Shown piece by piece: positions 44,870 through 53,386 of a stretch of 64,000 nt of DNA. Source of the DNA: Chitinophaga pinensis. GTDB taxonomy: Bacteria > Bacteroidota > Bacteroidia > Flavobacteriales > Flavobacteriaceae. The notes below the pieces were generated by a model. It saw nothing but the letters and a program-made list of their open reading frames with translations, had not been told where the DNA came from and searched no databases. Position numbers and translations under genes: made by a program. The stretch covers positions 20,467 to 84,466 of the forward strand of contig CAMCDQ010000005.1 of the NCBI GenBank assembly GCA_945873505.1, given 5' to 3'. Positions within the stretch are counted from its first letter, which is position 1; each line of letters opens with the position of its first letter.

Positions 44870-46264
44870 TTGAAAACTCTTTCTAAAATTACGTTTCTTT
44901 TAGTGCTTATTCTTTTTTCAAGTTGTGCTACTACTTCCAAAATTACTGCTTTGAAACCTGAACCAGACGACGCTTCTCCTTTGGTTTATGAAAATACGCC
45001 TTCGTTTATAAATATTCCAATAGCAATCAAATTGAAAGACATTGAAAATCAAACCAATAAGTTTATGACGGGATTGATTTTTGATGATAGTAAAATTGAG
45101 GACGACAATGTTGAAATGAAAATTTGGAAATTGGCTCCTATTTCTATTGAGAATTTAAACGGGAAAATTAAAACCGTTTTACCTTTGAAAGCGGCAATTA
45201 AATACCGAATTGGAACCGATAAATTAGGAATAGCTTTGTACAGCACGCAAGAATTTAATTTGAATGGAAACATCACTTTGATGAGCGATGTGAATTTGTC
45301 TAATTGGAAATTGAACACCAAAACCGAGTTTAAATCTTTGGATTGGAATGAAAGTCCAACAGCGGTTGTTATGGGAAAATCTATTCCAATTACGTTTTTG
45401 ATTAATCCAACGGTTAAACTTTTTAAATCGAAAATTGAACGAACAATTGACGAAGCTATAGAAAAATCTATGGATTTAAAGCCTAATGTTTTAGATGCTT
45501 TAGAGAAAATATGTACGCCATTTCAAATGAATGAAGTTTTTGAAAGTTGGCTTAGAATTGTTCCCATAGAATTGTATGCTACGGATGCAAAATTCAAAAA
45601 GGAAATTCTCACTTTAGAAATGGGTTTGAAATGCAATATGGAAACCTTAATTGGTCAAAAACCAGTTTCAAAATTTGATAGAAACAAGATTGTTTTAAAA
45701 TCGGTGACGGAAATGCCTGATAAAATTTTGGCAAATATTGTTGCGGTTTCAAGTTATCAAGATGCGTCGAAAATTATTACTAAGAATTTTGCTGGTCAAG
45801 AATACGGAAATGGAAGTAAGAAAGTTACGGTTCAAAATGTATCGATTTGGCATAAAAATGGAAAGATGGTTATTGCTTTAGAAATGTTGGGAAGCATTAA
45901 CGGAACGGTATATTTGAATGGTTTTCCGCAATATAATGAAACGACTAAAGAGATTTATTTTGACCAATTGGATTATGTTTTGGATACGAAAAGCAAATTA
46001 TTGAAAACGGCAAATTGGTTGGCTCAAGGAATGGTTTTAAGAAAAATTCAGGAAAGTTGCAGGTATTCGATTCAACCAAATTTGGAAGAAGGAAAGCAGA
46101 GCATGATGAATTATTTGAAGAATTATTCTCCGATGCCTGGAGTTTTTGTGAATGGTAAAATTGACGACATTCAGTTTCAAAAAATACAATTGACCAACAA
46201 GGCTATTATTGCTTTTATAAAAGTAAATGGAAATGTGAAAGTGGCTGTTGATGGGATAAAATAG
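44870..46264 (+). CDS. DUF4403 family lipoprotein (TTG start)
   Basis: The 464-residue protein begins with a TTG start codon at 44870-44872. The lipoprotein signal that follows (LVLILFSSCATTSK) supports it, and the next in-frame Met would remove it. The mature protein has the DUF4403 repeats: FINIPIAIKLKDIENQTNK, LPLKAAIKYRIG, and a C-terminal YFDQLDYVLDTKSKLLKTANWL, with FVNGKIDDIQFQKIQLTNKAI, a lipid-binding (TULIP-like) arrangement in my judgement. The function is not known. It is a lone rightward gene, divergent from tolC, with a TAAATTTG -7 box about 30 bases upstream. Confidence 0.83.
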   Translation: MKTLSKITFLLVLILFSSCATTSKITALKPEPDDASPLVYENTPSFINIPIAIKLKDIENQTNKFMTGLIFDDSKIEDDNVEMKIWKLAPISIENLNGKIKTVLPLKAAIKYRIGTDKLGIALYSTQEFNLNGNITLMSDVNLSNWKLNTKTEFKSLDWNESPTAVVMGKSIPITFLINPTVKLFKSKIERTIDEAIEKSMDLKPNVLDALEKICTPFQMNEVFESWLRIVPIELYATDAKFKKEILTLEMGLKCNMETLIGQKPVSKFDRNKIVLKSVTEMPDKILANIVAVSSYQDASKIITKNFAGQEYGNGSKKVTVQNVSIWHKNGKMVIALEMLGSINGTVYLNGFPQYNETTKEIYFDQLDYVLDTKSKLLKTANWLAQGMVLRKIQESCRYSIQPNLEEGKQSMMNYLKNYSPMPGVFVNGKIDDIQFQKIQLTNKAIIAFIKVNGNVKVAVDGIK

Positions 46265-46375
46265 TCAGGATTAACCTGAAATTTTTTAGCCACAGATTAA
46301 AAAGATTTTTCACCAACAACTTCACATCATGTCACCCTTTCCTTTGGAGAGGGCTGGGGAGAGGAATATAAACTT

Positions 46376-46476
46376 TTATCCAGCCCCGATGGAAGGGAAA
46401 ATCCCGAGCTTTTTAGCGAGGATTTGGAATGACAGCGGGAATTGCATCTCCTGAAAAAGACAGACAATTCGCTCCT
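46376..46476 (-). repeat. Dispersed hairpin repeat, copy R5, 3' of the small oxidase-cluster gene
   Basis: On the minus strand, 10 bases after the stop at 46486, it reads AGGAGCGAATTGT, TTCAGGAGA, TGCAATTCCCGCT, then ATCCTCGC with loop and GCTCGGGAT, TTCCCTTCCATC and GGGGCTGG. The first part matches R2 (30560-30656) almost base for base. The gap of 221 bases to the convergent DUF4403 gene holds also CCCTTTCC...GGAGAGGGCTGGGG at 46333-46360. Confidence 0.7.
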
Positions 46477-46485
46477 GAAAAAAGA

Positions 46486-46758
46486 TTATGCTTTGTTTTT
46501 CTTTGCGTACATTTTATAAACGGCGAAAAAAACTAACCCAACTAAGATGTAAGGAATTACCATGAGATAGACAATTCCGTCGTTGATTCCTTTGGCTTTG
46601 GCTTGATTTCCTTCACTTTCTAACGCCGCACGACACATGGCACATTGGGCAATTGATGCGATTGAGTAGAAAAAAGAGAACAGAAAAAAGAGAACAGAAG
46701 TGATTAATTTCTGGTGACTTTTGACTCTCGACTTTTGACTTTCGACTTTAATTAACAT
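46486..46758 (-). CDS. Small membrane protein of the cytochrome oxidase cluster, repeat-derived N-terminus
   Basis: The 90-residue frame starts in the ATG that overlaps the DUF420 gene stop. Its first 15 residues come from heptanucleotide repeats (46717-46749), and the hydrophobic signal (VLFFLFSFFYSIASIAQ) is partly built from a 14-base tandem repeat (46668-46698). The following core CAMCRAALESEGNQAKAKGINDG and a second helix (YLMVIPYILVGLVFFAVY), then a basic tail, are what is conserved in flavobacterial neighbours. The CxxC pair may be redox or metal active. I do not recognise a function. It closes the leftward oxidase operon. Confidence 0.72.
   Translation of the reverse strand: MLIKVESQKSRVKSHQKLITSVLFFLFSFFYSIASIAQCAMCRAALESEGNQAKAKGINDGIVYLMVIPYILVGLVFFAVYKMYAKKNKA
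46668..46698 (-). repeat. 14-base tandem repeat inside the small gene's signal segment
   Basis: AGAAAAAAGAGAAC is repeated perfectly twice (46668-46681 and 46682-46695) with three more bases. The unit is not a multiple of three, so a change of copy number would shift the frame. Confidence 0.8.
46717..46749 (-). repeat. Heptanucleotide repeat (ACTTTTG/ACTTTCG) at the 5' end of the small gene
   Basis: Reading the plus strand: ACTTTTG ACTCTCG ACTTTTG ACTTTCG ACTTT. It encodes the first residues of the small protein and abuts its start. Confidence 0.75.
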
Positions 46759-47290
46759 AATATGGGGAAATCATCAGATATACGATTACGCCAGTTACGG
46801 CAACATACAACCAAATTGGGAAGGTAATTTTGGCGATTTTTTTATGCTTGTCAAATTTTTGAGCTAAGGCACGAACGTAGGTAATTAATACGAGGGGAAT
46901 AGTGGCGATGGATAAAATAATGTGTGACAAAAGGATGAAAAAATACACATATTTGATGAAACCCGTTCCGCCAAAAGCTGTGGAATCGGTGGTCATGTGG
47001 TAGGCGATGTACAACACTAAAAAAACTAATGAACAGGCGATTGCGATTTTCATTAGCAGTTCGTGGCGTTTTCGATTGCCGTTTTTAATTGCGATTACAG
47101 CAGTGATTAACAAAATAGCTGTAATTCCGTTTATGGTTGCGTAAATTGGCGGTAAAATAGGCAATGGCGATACATTAAATCCTAAATCTTTAAGTTTGAT
47201 TTTGAAAAGTACGGCAACTGCAACTGGGATTGTTACGGATAATGCGATAATCCATTTGTTGTATTTTTGTTCTACTGAATTGTTTTCCAT
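46748..47290 (-). CDS. DUF420 family membrane protein
   Basis: The 180-residue protein has five predicted membrane helices (IIALSVTIPVAVAVLF, ATINGITAILLITAV, CSLVFLVLYIAYHMT, YFFILLSHIILSIATIPLVLITYV, PIWLYVAVTGVIVYLM) and the conserved HMTTDSTAFGGTG and LLSHIILS segments of DUF420. Members accompany cytochrome c oxidase genes (CtaM-like) and help assembly. It follows the SCO gene by three bases and its end overlaps the next frame by 11 bases. Confidence 0.88.
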   Translation of the reverse strand: MENNSVEQKYNKWIIALSVTIPVAVAVLFKIKLKDLGFNVSPLPILPPIYATINGITAILLITAVIAIKNGNRKRHELLMKIAIACSLVFLVLYIAYHMTTDSTAFGGTGFIKYVYFFILLSHIILSIATIPLVLITYVRALAQKFDKHKKIAKITFPIWLYVAVTGVIVYLMISPYYVN

Positions 47291-47293
47291 AGG

Positions 47294-47983
47294 TTATTCT
47301 TTTAGTAAAATTGCAATGTCTTGTTGTAGGGTTCTTACGCCTTCTTTTTCGATTCCGTCGTAGTAAAGAATTGGGTTTCCGAAGTTGTCTTTTCGGCAAC
47401 GAATATCACCATTTTTATCGATTAATGCAAATAATCCTGAATGTTCAAAACCACCGTTTGCTTTTGAATTTTCGCCAACATAGACATTAAATCCTTTGTT
47501 TGCCAATTCAAATATTTTGGTTTTATCGCCAGTAAGAAAATGCCAGTTGGTTGATTTTACGCCTAATTTTGCAGCGTGTTCTTTTAAAACTGCTGCCGTA
47601 TCGTTTTCTGGATTTATAGTAATGGAAACAATTCCAAAGTTTGGGTTTCCGAAAAAGGTGTTTTGAATGGTTATCATATTCAAATTCATTTTTGGGCAAA
47701 TGGTAGGACACGTTGTAAAGAAAAATTCTAAAACATATACTTTTCCAGCATACTCTTTGTTGGAAATTAGCTTGTTATTTTGATCGGTAAGTTCAAATTT
47801 TGGTGCAGGTCCAATGGTGAGTAATTTGGATTTATTTTCTGAAGAATGGTTAGAAATATTATCCAATCGATCTCCTTTTACAATTTCTCCGTTTTGAATT
47901 CTATCGATAATTTTTGGAATTGCAAAGATACCGAACACTAAAATGACGAAGAAAATTCCGATGTATGATTTATTTTTTATCAT
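47294..47983 (-). CDS. SCO1/SenC-family copper chaperone
   Basis: The 229-residue protein has an N-terminal anchor (FFVILVFGIFAIP) and a thioredoxin-like periplasmic domain with the copper ligands Cys92 and Cys96 in FFTTCPTICPKMN and His181 in GGFEHSGLF. It delivers copper to cytochrome oxidase subunit II or reduces it. It sits in the oxidase operon between a Sco-like protein and DUF420, with nine and three bases of spacing. Subunits I and II are not in the window. Confidence 0.94.
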   Translation of the reverse strand: MIKNKSYIGIFFVILVFGIFAIPKIIDRIQNGEIVKGDRLDNISNHSSENKSKLLTIGPAPKFELTDQNNKLISNKEYAGKVYVLEFFFTTCPTICPKMNLNMITIQNTFFGNPNFGIVSITINPENDTAAVLKEHAAKLGVKSTNWHFLTGDKTKIFELANKGFNVYVGENSKANGGFEHSGLFALIDKNGDIRCRKDNFGNPILYYDGIEKEGVRTLQQDIAILLKE

Positions 47984-47992
47984 TTTTAGAAA

Positions 47993-48634
47993 TTAGATTT
48001 TACGTGTCGCATTTTTATTTTTCTTCAAAGCGGCTCTGTATTCGTATAAAATAATTTTGAAATCGTCTAACATTTGGTTGCTTAAATCGGCTGGTGATGT
48101 CGTGTTGTACCCTTCTTTGTATTCACTTTTTTTCTTTCTACCGCGCAGGTTTCTGTTTTTATCAATTATAAAAACATTTGAAGTACCGAAATCGGAATTC
48201 AGTTTGTTTTTTAATTTCAATTGGTTGTAATACTTCTGAATTTCATCTGTAGAAGTAAACACAAAATGCCATTGGGAAACGTCAGTTATTTTTGAAAACT
48301 GATCCACAATGTACTTTGCATCCTTTTCGGTTCCAAATGGACAAATAACAACAAATTGCAAATCTTTGAAAGAATGGTATTGTTGGTAAATTTTTTGATT
48401 TAGATTGAAGTAATTCCCTCTATTTTTTAATAAATCAGAACCTGAAAAACCAAGAATTGTGATTTTATTGTTCAGCGTTACTTTGTCGCCATTTAATGAA
48501 TTCCATTGGTTAAAATCCGGAATTTTAGAGGTAAGGATTGGTAATTTGGTAAAACTATTGACGCCTGAAGCAAAGAAAAGGTAGGCTACTATTGGTAGAA
48601 TAAATAATACGAAGAGAACTATGTTTTTTTTCAT
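47993..48634 (-). CDS. Thioredoxin-fold Sco-like protein without the cysteine pair
   Basis: The 213-residue protein has an N-terminal anchor (IVLFVLFILPIVAYLFFA) and a fold like SCO/thioredoxin: KITILGFSGSDLLKNRGNYF, FVVICPFGTEKDAK, WHFVFTSTDEIQKYY and SNVFIIDKNRNLRG. The loop where SCO has CxxxC reads GSDLL, and the protein has only one Cys, so it cannot bind copper by the usual site. It precedes SCO by nine bases. A structural or partner role in oxidase assembly is inferred; such divergent paralogues are common in flavobacterial clusters. Confidence 0.75.
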   Translation of the reverse strand: MKKNIVLFVLFILPIVAYLFFASGVNSFTKLPILTSKIPDFNQWNSLNGDKVTLNNKITILGFSGSDLLKNRGNYFNLNQKIYQQYHSFKDLQFVVICPFGTEKDAKYIVDQFSKITDVSQWHFVFTSTDEIQKYYNQLKLKNKLNSDFGTSNVFIIDKNRNLRGRKKKSEYKEGYNTTSPADLSNQMLDDFKIILYEYRAALKKNKNATRKI

Positions 48635-48663
48635 TATTTCTTGAGGATCTATTTATGCAAAAA

Positions 48664-48697
48664 TAAAAAAAGGTACGCAATGCATACCCTTTTTTAG
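48664..48697 (-). terminator. Hairpin between the COX4-like and Sco-like genes
   Basis: On the minus strand GGTATGC, ATT, GCGTACC followed by T residues, with an A run before. It could end or attenuate transcription within the oxidase cluster, 14 bases after the subunit-IV gene. Confidence 0.7.
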
Positions 48698-48710
48698 AAC
48701 TAATATATTG

Positions 48711-49061
48711 TTAAAAATTCCATTTGATAGTAGAATTTTTGAAAACCTCGAATATATAATCTGCTTCGGTCAATAAAATAAATAATAAGTAAAGTACCAG
48801 GAATATTACTGGCGTTACAACTACATAACGAAGGACGCTTTTTTCGCCCTCCATGTGCATAAATGCCCAAACGATATAATAGGCTTTGAAAATGGTTAGG
48901 ATGTAAAAAATCCAATTTAACAAATTCATACCTAGAAAATGATTTAGGTGTAAAGATTCTGGTTTTATAATTCCAAGAAATACCTCAACGGTTGTTACAA
49001 CAGATAATAGAGCGAAAACAAACCAAATTCTTTTTGTGTTAGAAACGTGAACGTCTGACAT
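48711..49061 (-). CDS. Cytochrome c oxidase subunit IV family protein
   Basis: The 116-residue protein begins MSDVHVSNTKRIWFV. I chose this start (ATG at 49059-49061) because the frame upstream to 49136 overlaps the subunit-III gene and does not resemble the family. It has three membrane helices (FALLSVVTTVEVFLGI, WIFYILTIFKAYYIVWAFMHME, VIFLVLYLLFILLTEADYIF) and the conserved IFKAYYIVWAFMHMEGE region. It is a small subunit of the heme-copper oxidase. It follows the subunit-III gene by 17 bases. Confidence 0.9.
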   Translation of the reverse strand: MSDVHVSNTKRIWFVFALLSVVTTVEVFLGIIKPESLHLNHFLGMNLLNWIFYILTIFKAYYIVWAFMHMEGEKSVLRYVVVTPVIFLVLYLLFILLTEADYIFEVFKNSTIKWNF

Positions 49062-49078
49062 AATACTATTTTTGAAAA

Positions 49079-50107
49079 TTAAACGAGATAGAAAACTGTA
49101 AATACAAATACCCAAACTAAATCGACAAAGTGCCAATATAATCCAACTTTTTCTACCATTTCATAGCTTCTTCTTTTCTCATATGTTCCAACAAGAACAT
49201 TAAAGAAAATAATGATATTAATGATAACTCCTGAAAATACGTGGAAACCGTGAAACCCTGTAATAAAGAAAAAGAAGTCGGCGAATAATTTACTTCCGTA
49301 TTCGTTTCTTTTAAGATTTGCTCCTTCAACAACTAAAACTGCATTTTCTAATCTGTGCTCAGATTCAGCTCTGGTTAGAATTGTTTTGTGCTTAATTTTG
49401 TTTAGAGTTGGGTTGTTTTTTGGATCTGCTTTTGAAGCGGCATTGTCTTCATAAATTACCTCTGTCCTAATTAATAAATCAGGATGTGCTTTGAAACCTG
49501 CTTGAACTTCAGCAACAGTATAGGTTGGTAATGAACTTTCGTCCATGAACCATTTTCCTTTGCTTCTTGTTAATTGTTCTCTTTCTTTTGGAAGAGGAGT
49601 AGCAAAATCTGCTAATTTTACTCTGTGCCCGGTATTGTCAACAAATTGAAGAAGACTTCCTCCTTTTGTTTCAACAGCACCATATTCACCTTTTATGAAA
49701 TTTTTCCATTCCCAAGCTTGAGAACCAACGAAGATTAAACCTCCTATAATGGTTAGAAACATATAAAAGGTAACTTTTGCTTTGTTTAAATGATGTCCTG
49801 CGTCAACAGCTAAAACCATTGTTACAGAAGATCCAATTAAAATAAAAGTCATCAATGCAACATAGTACATTGGTGCAGAAACTCCGTGTAGGAAAGGGAA
49901 GTGAGTAAACACTTCATCGGCTAAAGGCCAAGTTTCAATAAATTTAAATCTTGAAAAACCGTAAGCCGCTAAAAATCCTGAGAACGTCAAAGCATCTGAT
50001 ACGATAAAAAACCACATCATTAATTTGCCATAACTTGCTCCCATTGGCTCATTTCCGCCTCCCCAAGTTTTTTCTTCACTATTTGCAGTAGTAACTGTCG
50101 ATTTCAT
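49079..50107 (-). CDS. Cytochrome c oxidase subunit III with a large extramembrane insertion
   Basis: The 342-residue protein has the subunit III core (MMWFFIVSDALTFSGFLAAYGFS, FITGFHGFHVFSGVI and YWHFVDLVWVFVFTVFY), with the conserved His and Glu/Asp residues. Between two helices (about residue 135 to 272) is a polar insertion of some 135 residues, from GEYGAVETKGG to NLKRNEYG, absent from standard subunit III (about 200 residues). Such an insertion is known in Bacteroidetes; its job is not known. It follows the shorter subunit-III-family gene by 42 bases. Confidence 0.93.
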   Translation of the reverse strand: MKSTVTTANSEEKTWGGGNEPMGASYGKLMMWFFIVSDALTFSGFLAAYGFSRFKFIETWPLADEVFTHFPFLHGVSAPMYYVALMTFILIGSSVTMVLAVDAGHHLNKAKVTFYMFLTIIGGLIFVGSQAWEWKNFIKGEYGAVETKGGSLLQFVDNTGHRVKLADFATPLPKEREQLTRSKGKWFMDESSLPTYTVAEVQAGFKAHPDLLIRTEVIYEDNAASKADPKNNPTLNKIKHKTILTRAESEHRLENAVLVVEGANLKRNEYGSKLFADFFFFITGFHGFHVFSGVIINIIIFFNVLVGTYEKRRSYEMVEKVGLYWHFVDLVWVFVFTVFYLV

Positions 50108-50149
50108 ATTAGTTATTCATTAAAAAGTTCCCAAATTTACGTTTTTTTC

Positions 50150-50731
50150 TTATTTAAAGAAATATAAAAACAAAAACAAATAAACCCACAAGAAGTCAAG
50201 AAAGTGCCAATACATTGCACCTAGCTCAATACCAAGGGTTTGAGTTGAATTGTATTTTTGTTTAAAATGATTATAAATTATAATTAAAAGCGAAATTAGC
50301 CCCCCAAAAAGGTGAGCAAGATGGACAATTGTTACAATATATAAAAAAGTAGTTGTAATAGTACTTGCAGTTCCAGTGAAAAAATAGCCATTATCTACAA
50401 TTTGTCGGAAACCAACAAACTGTAAAATAACAAATAAAATTCCGAGTGCTAAAGTAGCTAAAAGAAATGAAGTTGTAGCATTCCTATTGTCTTTTTGAAT
50501 TGCTTTTTTTGCCAAATAGAAAGTCACACTGCAACTTAATATTACAGCCGTACTAATGTAAAAAGCAGTTGGTAATTGAAAGTCCTTTAACCAATCGGCT
50601 CTTGATTTACTTACCACAAATGCACTTGTTATTCCTGCAAACATCATAAACATACTTACCATTGCGAAAAGCAAAATCAATTTGTATGATCTTGCGGTTC
50701 TTTCTTTGTGTTCGTTGATTGTCATTGCCAT
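50150..50731 (-). CDS. Heme-copper oxidase subunit III family protein (short form)
   Basis: The 193-residue membrane protein has five helices (LILLFAMVSMFMMFAGITSAF, LPTAFYISTAVILSCSVTFYL, SFLLATLALGILFVILQFVGF, FLYIVTIVHLAHLFGGLISLLI and AMYWHFLDFLWVYLFLFLYFF). The WHFLDFLWV end and VHLAHLFGG loop are the subunit III signatures. Two subunit III proteins in one operon are typical of flavobacteria. It starts two bases after heme O synthase ends. Confidence 0.92.
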   Translation of the reverse strand: MAMTINEHKERTARSYKLILLFAMVSMFMMFAGITSAFVVSKSRADWLKDFQLPTAFYISTAVILSCSVTFYLAKKAIQKDNRNATTSFLLATLALGILFVILQFVGFRQIVDNGYFFTGTASTITTTFLYIVTIVHLAHLFGGLISLLIIIYNHFKQKYNSTQTLGIELGAMYWHFLDFLWVYLFLFLYFFK

Positions 50732-50733
50732 AA

Positions 50734-51660
50734 TTATCTTAAAAATTTATCTAATATATAAACCAATTGTAATAAAGTAATATAAGAAACACTAACCAAC
50801 ATTAAGGTTTTAGCCGATTTTGAAGTTCGAGTTTGGTATAATTTAACTGCGTAAAATAACATCCATAATCCCAATAAAAAGACAATCACTGCTGAAAATG
50901 GCGTAATAAATAATTTTCCTGTATATCCTAAAACTGGTAATAAAGATGCTATTATCAACCAAACGGTATAAAGTATAATTTGCAAAGCAGTTGATTTATC
51001 TTTTTTACCAGAAGGCAACATAAAGAATCCTGCTTTTTCGTAATCTTCATATAAAAACCAACCAATTGCCCAAAAATGAGGAAACTGCCAGAAAAATTGT
51101 ATTAGAAATAAAGTACCGGCTTCAATACCAAAATTTCCAGTTGCTGCAACCCAACCCAACATAAACGGGATTGCTCCAGGAAAAGCTCCAACAAAAACCG
51201 ACAATGGAGTCATTGTTTTTAAAGGGGTATAAATGCAAGTATATATAAAAATGGAAACTGCGCCAAACATCGCCGATTTCGGATTTATAGAATACAAAAG
51301 AAAAATTCCGAAAATTGTAAGTAAAAAAGCAATTGTTAAAGCTGAATTTGGGGACATTCTTTCAGCAGGAACGGGACGATTTTTGGTTCTGTCCATTAAT
51401 ACATCCAATTCTTTTTCGATTACTTGGTTGAATGCATTTGAAGCACCCACCATACAATAACCACCGATTGCGAGTTTTGCTAAAACTAACCATTCCAAAG
51501 ATTGAAAATCGGCAATACCTAACATAAAACCAGCAACAGATGAAAACACAACACTAATAGCCAATCTGGCTTTAGTGATTTCAAGGAAATCGGTATAAAT
51601 GGATTTAATAGAAAGTGTATTTGTTGTAGTGTTCAATGCTGTTTTCATTTCGTATTTCAA
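50734..51660 (-). CDS. cyoE: Protoheme IX farnesyltransferase (heme O synthase)
   Basis: The 308-residue UbiA-family membrane protein has NAFNQVIEKELDVLMDRTKNRP, the prenyl-diphosphate/Mg site, then TPLKTMTPLSVFVGAFPGAIPFMLGW, and the second site LYEDYEKAGFFMLP. It attaches farnesyl to heme b to make heme o for the oxidase. An alternative start is the Met at residue 5 (MKTALNTTTN). It heads the leftward oxidase operon. No heme A synthase is visible here. Confidence 0.95.
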   Translation of the reverse strand: MKYEMKTALNTTTNTLSIKSIYTDFLEITKARLAISVVFSSVAGFMLGIADFQSLEWLVLAKLAIGGYCMVGASNAFNQVIEKELDVLMDRTKNRPVPAERMSPNSALTIAFLLTIFGIFLLYSINPKSAMFGAVSIFIYTCIYTPLKTMTPLSVFVGAFPGAIPFMLGWVAATGNFGIEAGTLFLIQFFWQFPHFWAIGWFLYEDYEKAGFFMLPSGKKDKSTALQIILYTVWLIIASLLPVLGYTGKLFITPFSAVIVFLLGLWMLFYAVKLYQTRTSKSAKTLMLVSVSYITLLQLVYILDKFLR

Positions 51661-51761
51661 AACTTGTGCAAAGATACTTCAAAAAATAGTATATCACAAA
51701 AGGAAAAACCTTAAAACAGAAAGGTTTGTTCTATTTTAACAAAAAAAATACAAGTGTTTAA

Positions 51762-52511
51762 TTAATATAAATAATTATCTGATGAAGTTGCTTCCTCAGC
51801 AATAGTTTTTGCAGACGAAGTCCCAATTCTTTTCACTCCTAAACGAACCATTTCCATTGCTTCTCCATAATTTCTAACTCCACCGGCGGCTTTAACAGGA
51901 AGAGGCGATGCATTTTCCAACATCATTATAATACTTGGGATTGTAGCGCCATTAGGAAGATTATTCTCTGTTTTATAAAACCCCGTTGAAGACTTTACAA
52001 AAACTGAAGTATACGATTCCTCTTTAAAATTTGAAATCACTACGTTTTTAATCAATGCTGATAATTGAATTATCTGTTGATTGTTTAGGGCGGCAACTTC
52101 AATTATCCACTTTACAACTTTGTGATTTTTAATTCCGAGTTGGGTGCATTTTAAGATTTCTTCTTTTACTAAATTAATCTTACCCTTTTTAAAAGCTTCG
52201 TAATTACAAACAAAGTCTAGGTCATCGGTTCCATCAAGAATTGCTTGATTGGCTTCCTTTAATTTTTTACTCAAAACTGAGGCTCCTTTAGGAAAATCTA
52301 TAACGGTTCCAATGTCTAATTTAGAATTTTGTTTGATGATCATTTTTTTGACCAAGGAAACCATTTCTGGACGAATCATTACCAATTTAAAACGCTCGTC
52401 AATTGCTTCTTGAACACAATTGACGACTGTTTTAATATTTTCATTTTCACTTATTCCGGCTTGTTCAGCTGTTTTTAAGTAGGTTGAATCTAAGTAATCA
52501 TTAATATTCAT
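51762..52511 (-). CDS. deoC: Deoxyribose-phosphate aldolase
   Basis: The 249-residue TIM-barrel enzyme starts MNINDYLDSTYLKTAEQ and contains GTDDLDFVCNYEAF, the Schiff-base Lys173 in SVFVKSSTGF, and the second Lys207 in PVKAAGGVRNY. It splits deoxyribose-5-phosphate into acetaldehyde and glyceraldehyde-3-phosphate in the cytoplasm, for deoxynucleoside salvage. It is a lone gene between the oxidase operon and the VanZ-like gene (39-base gap upstream). Confidence 0.95.
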   Translation of the reverse strand: MNINDYLDSTYLKTAEQAGISENENIKTVVNCVQEAIDERFKLVMIRPEMVSLVKKMIIKQNSKLDIGTVIDFPKGASVLSKKLKEANQAILDGTDDLDFVCNYEAFKKGKINLVKEEILKCTQLGIKNHKVVKWIIEVAALNNQQIIQLSALIKNVVISNFKEESYTSVFVKSSTGFYKTENNLPNGATIPSIIMMLENASPLPVKAAGGVRNYGEAMEMVRLGVKRIGTSSAKTIAEEATSSDNYLY

Positions 52512-52550
52512 ATTCGTCTTTTAAGGGGCCTTTCAAATATACCTTTATAA

Positions 52551-52940
52551 TTACTTTAGTTTTAATTTTGGTTTAATAATAAAAATATAAGTCAAAATAA
52601 TTGTCAAAGCAGTAAAAGCTCCAGTTGTATTTGCAAAAACATCTGAAATATCGCCTTTCCTAGTTGTAGTAAAATCTTGCTGAGCAATTTCAATTAGTAT
52701 GCCGAAGAAAATAGAAACTATAAATATAACTAGGATTGATTTAATATTGTTTTTCGGGTTTTTACAATTATAATACATAAACCATAAGGTTACAAATACA
52801 AAATGAAATATAAAATGCACATATTTATCGACATTTTTTAATGCTACATCTGGCAAATTATTAAAAGATGCCAAACACAATATTAAAATGGAAAAAGTCC
52901 AAAGCAAAGCGGCCGATAAGTATGTATTTTTATGCACCAA
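52551..52940 (-). CDS. VanZ-like family membrane protein
   Basis: The 129-residue protein has four helices and the VanZ-like signatures [20 protein letters not shown] and [32 protein letters not shown] (quoted segments lie in residues 38-57 and 79-110). The acidic residues in the second are conserved. The function of stand-alone members is not known. Its start overlaps the gcvH end by 11 bases, so the two are translationally coupled. Confidence 0.9.
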   Translation of the reverse strand: MVHKNTYLSAALLWTFSILILCLASFNNLPDVALKNVDKYVHFIFHFVFVTLWFMYYNCKNPKNNIKSILVIFIVSIFFGILIEIAQQDFTTTRKGDISDVFANTTGAFTALTIILTYIFIIKPKLKLK

Positions 52941-53310
52941 TAAGCGTTTTATACTCTTCGCTTGAAAGCAATTGCTCTATTTGAGAAGGATCCGAAAATT
53001 TAACTTTTACCATCCAGCCTTTCCCATAAGGATCCGCATTTACAGTTTCTGGGGTTGATTCTAAGTCATCGTTAAATTCAATCACTTCTCCTGATAAAGG
53101 AAGGAATAAATCTGAAACTGTTTTCACGGCTTCAACTGTTCCAAAAACGGCATCCTTTTCAAGTGTTTGATCTAAAGTTTCTACCTCAACATACACAATG
53201 TCTCCCAATTCTTTTTGAGCGAAATCTGTGATTCCAACAGTTGCAATTTCTCCTTCAATACTTACCCACTCGTGGTCTTTTGTGTATTTTAAATTCGCAG
53301 GAATGTTCAT
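52930..53310 (-). CDS. gcvH: Glycine cleavage system H protein
   Basis: The 126-residue protein has the H-protein core: [31 protein letters not shown] and the lipoylated Lys63 in [15 protein letters not shown], ending [15 protein letters not shown]. It carries the aminomethyl group between the P and T proteins on a lipoyl arm, in the cytoplasm. The P, L and T genes are not in the window. Its place between sprA and a VanZ-like gene is a usual flavobacterial order. Confidence 0.96.
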   Translation of the reverse strand: MNIPANLKYTKDHEWVSIEGEIATVGITDFAQKELGDIVYVEVETLDQTLEKDAVFGTVEAVKTVSDLFLPLSGEVIEFNDDLESTPETVNADPYGKGWMVKVKFSDPSQIEQLLSSEEYKTLIGA

Positions 53311-53386
53311 TTTAATTTTTTATTAGTGTTAGTTTTATTTGTTTGTAAATGTATTATTTCCTATTTTATTATCACCGTTTTTAGTG

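Noticed and set aside
49062..49136. 25-codon extension of the subunit-IV gene
   Set aside because: It overlaps the subunit-III gene in another frame; the MSDVHVSN start fits the family.
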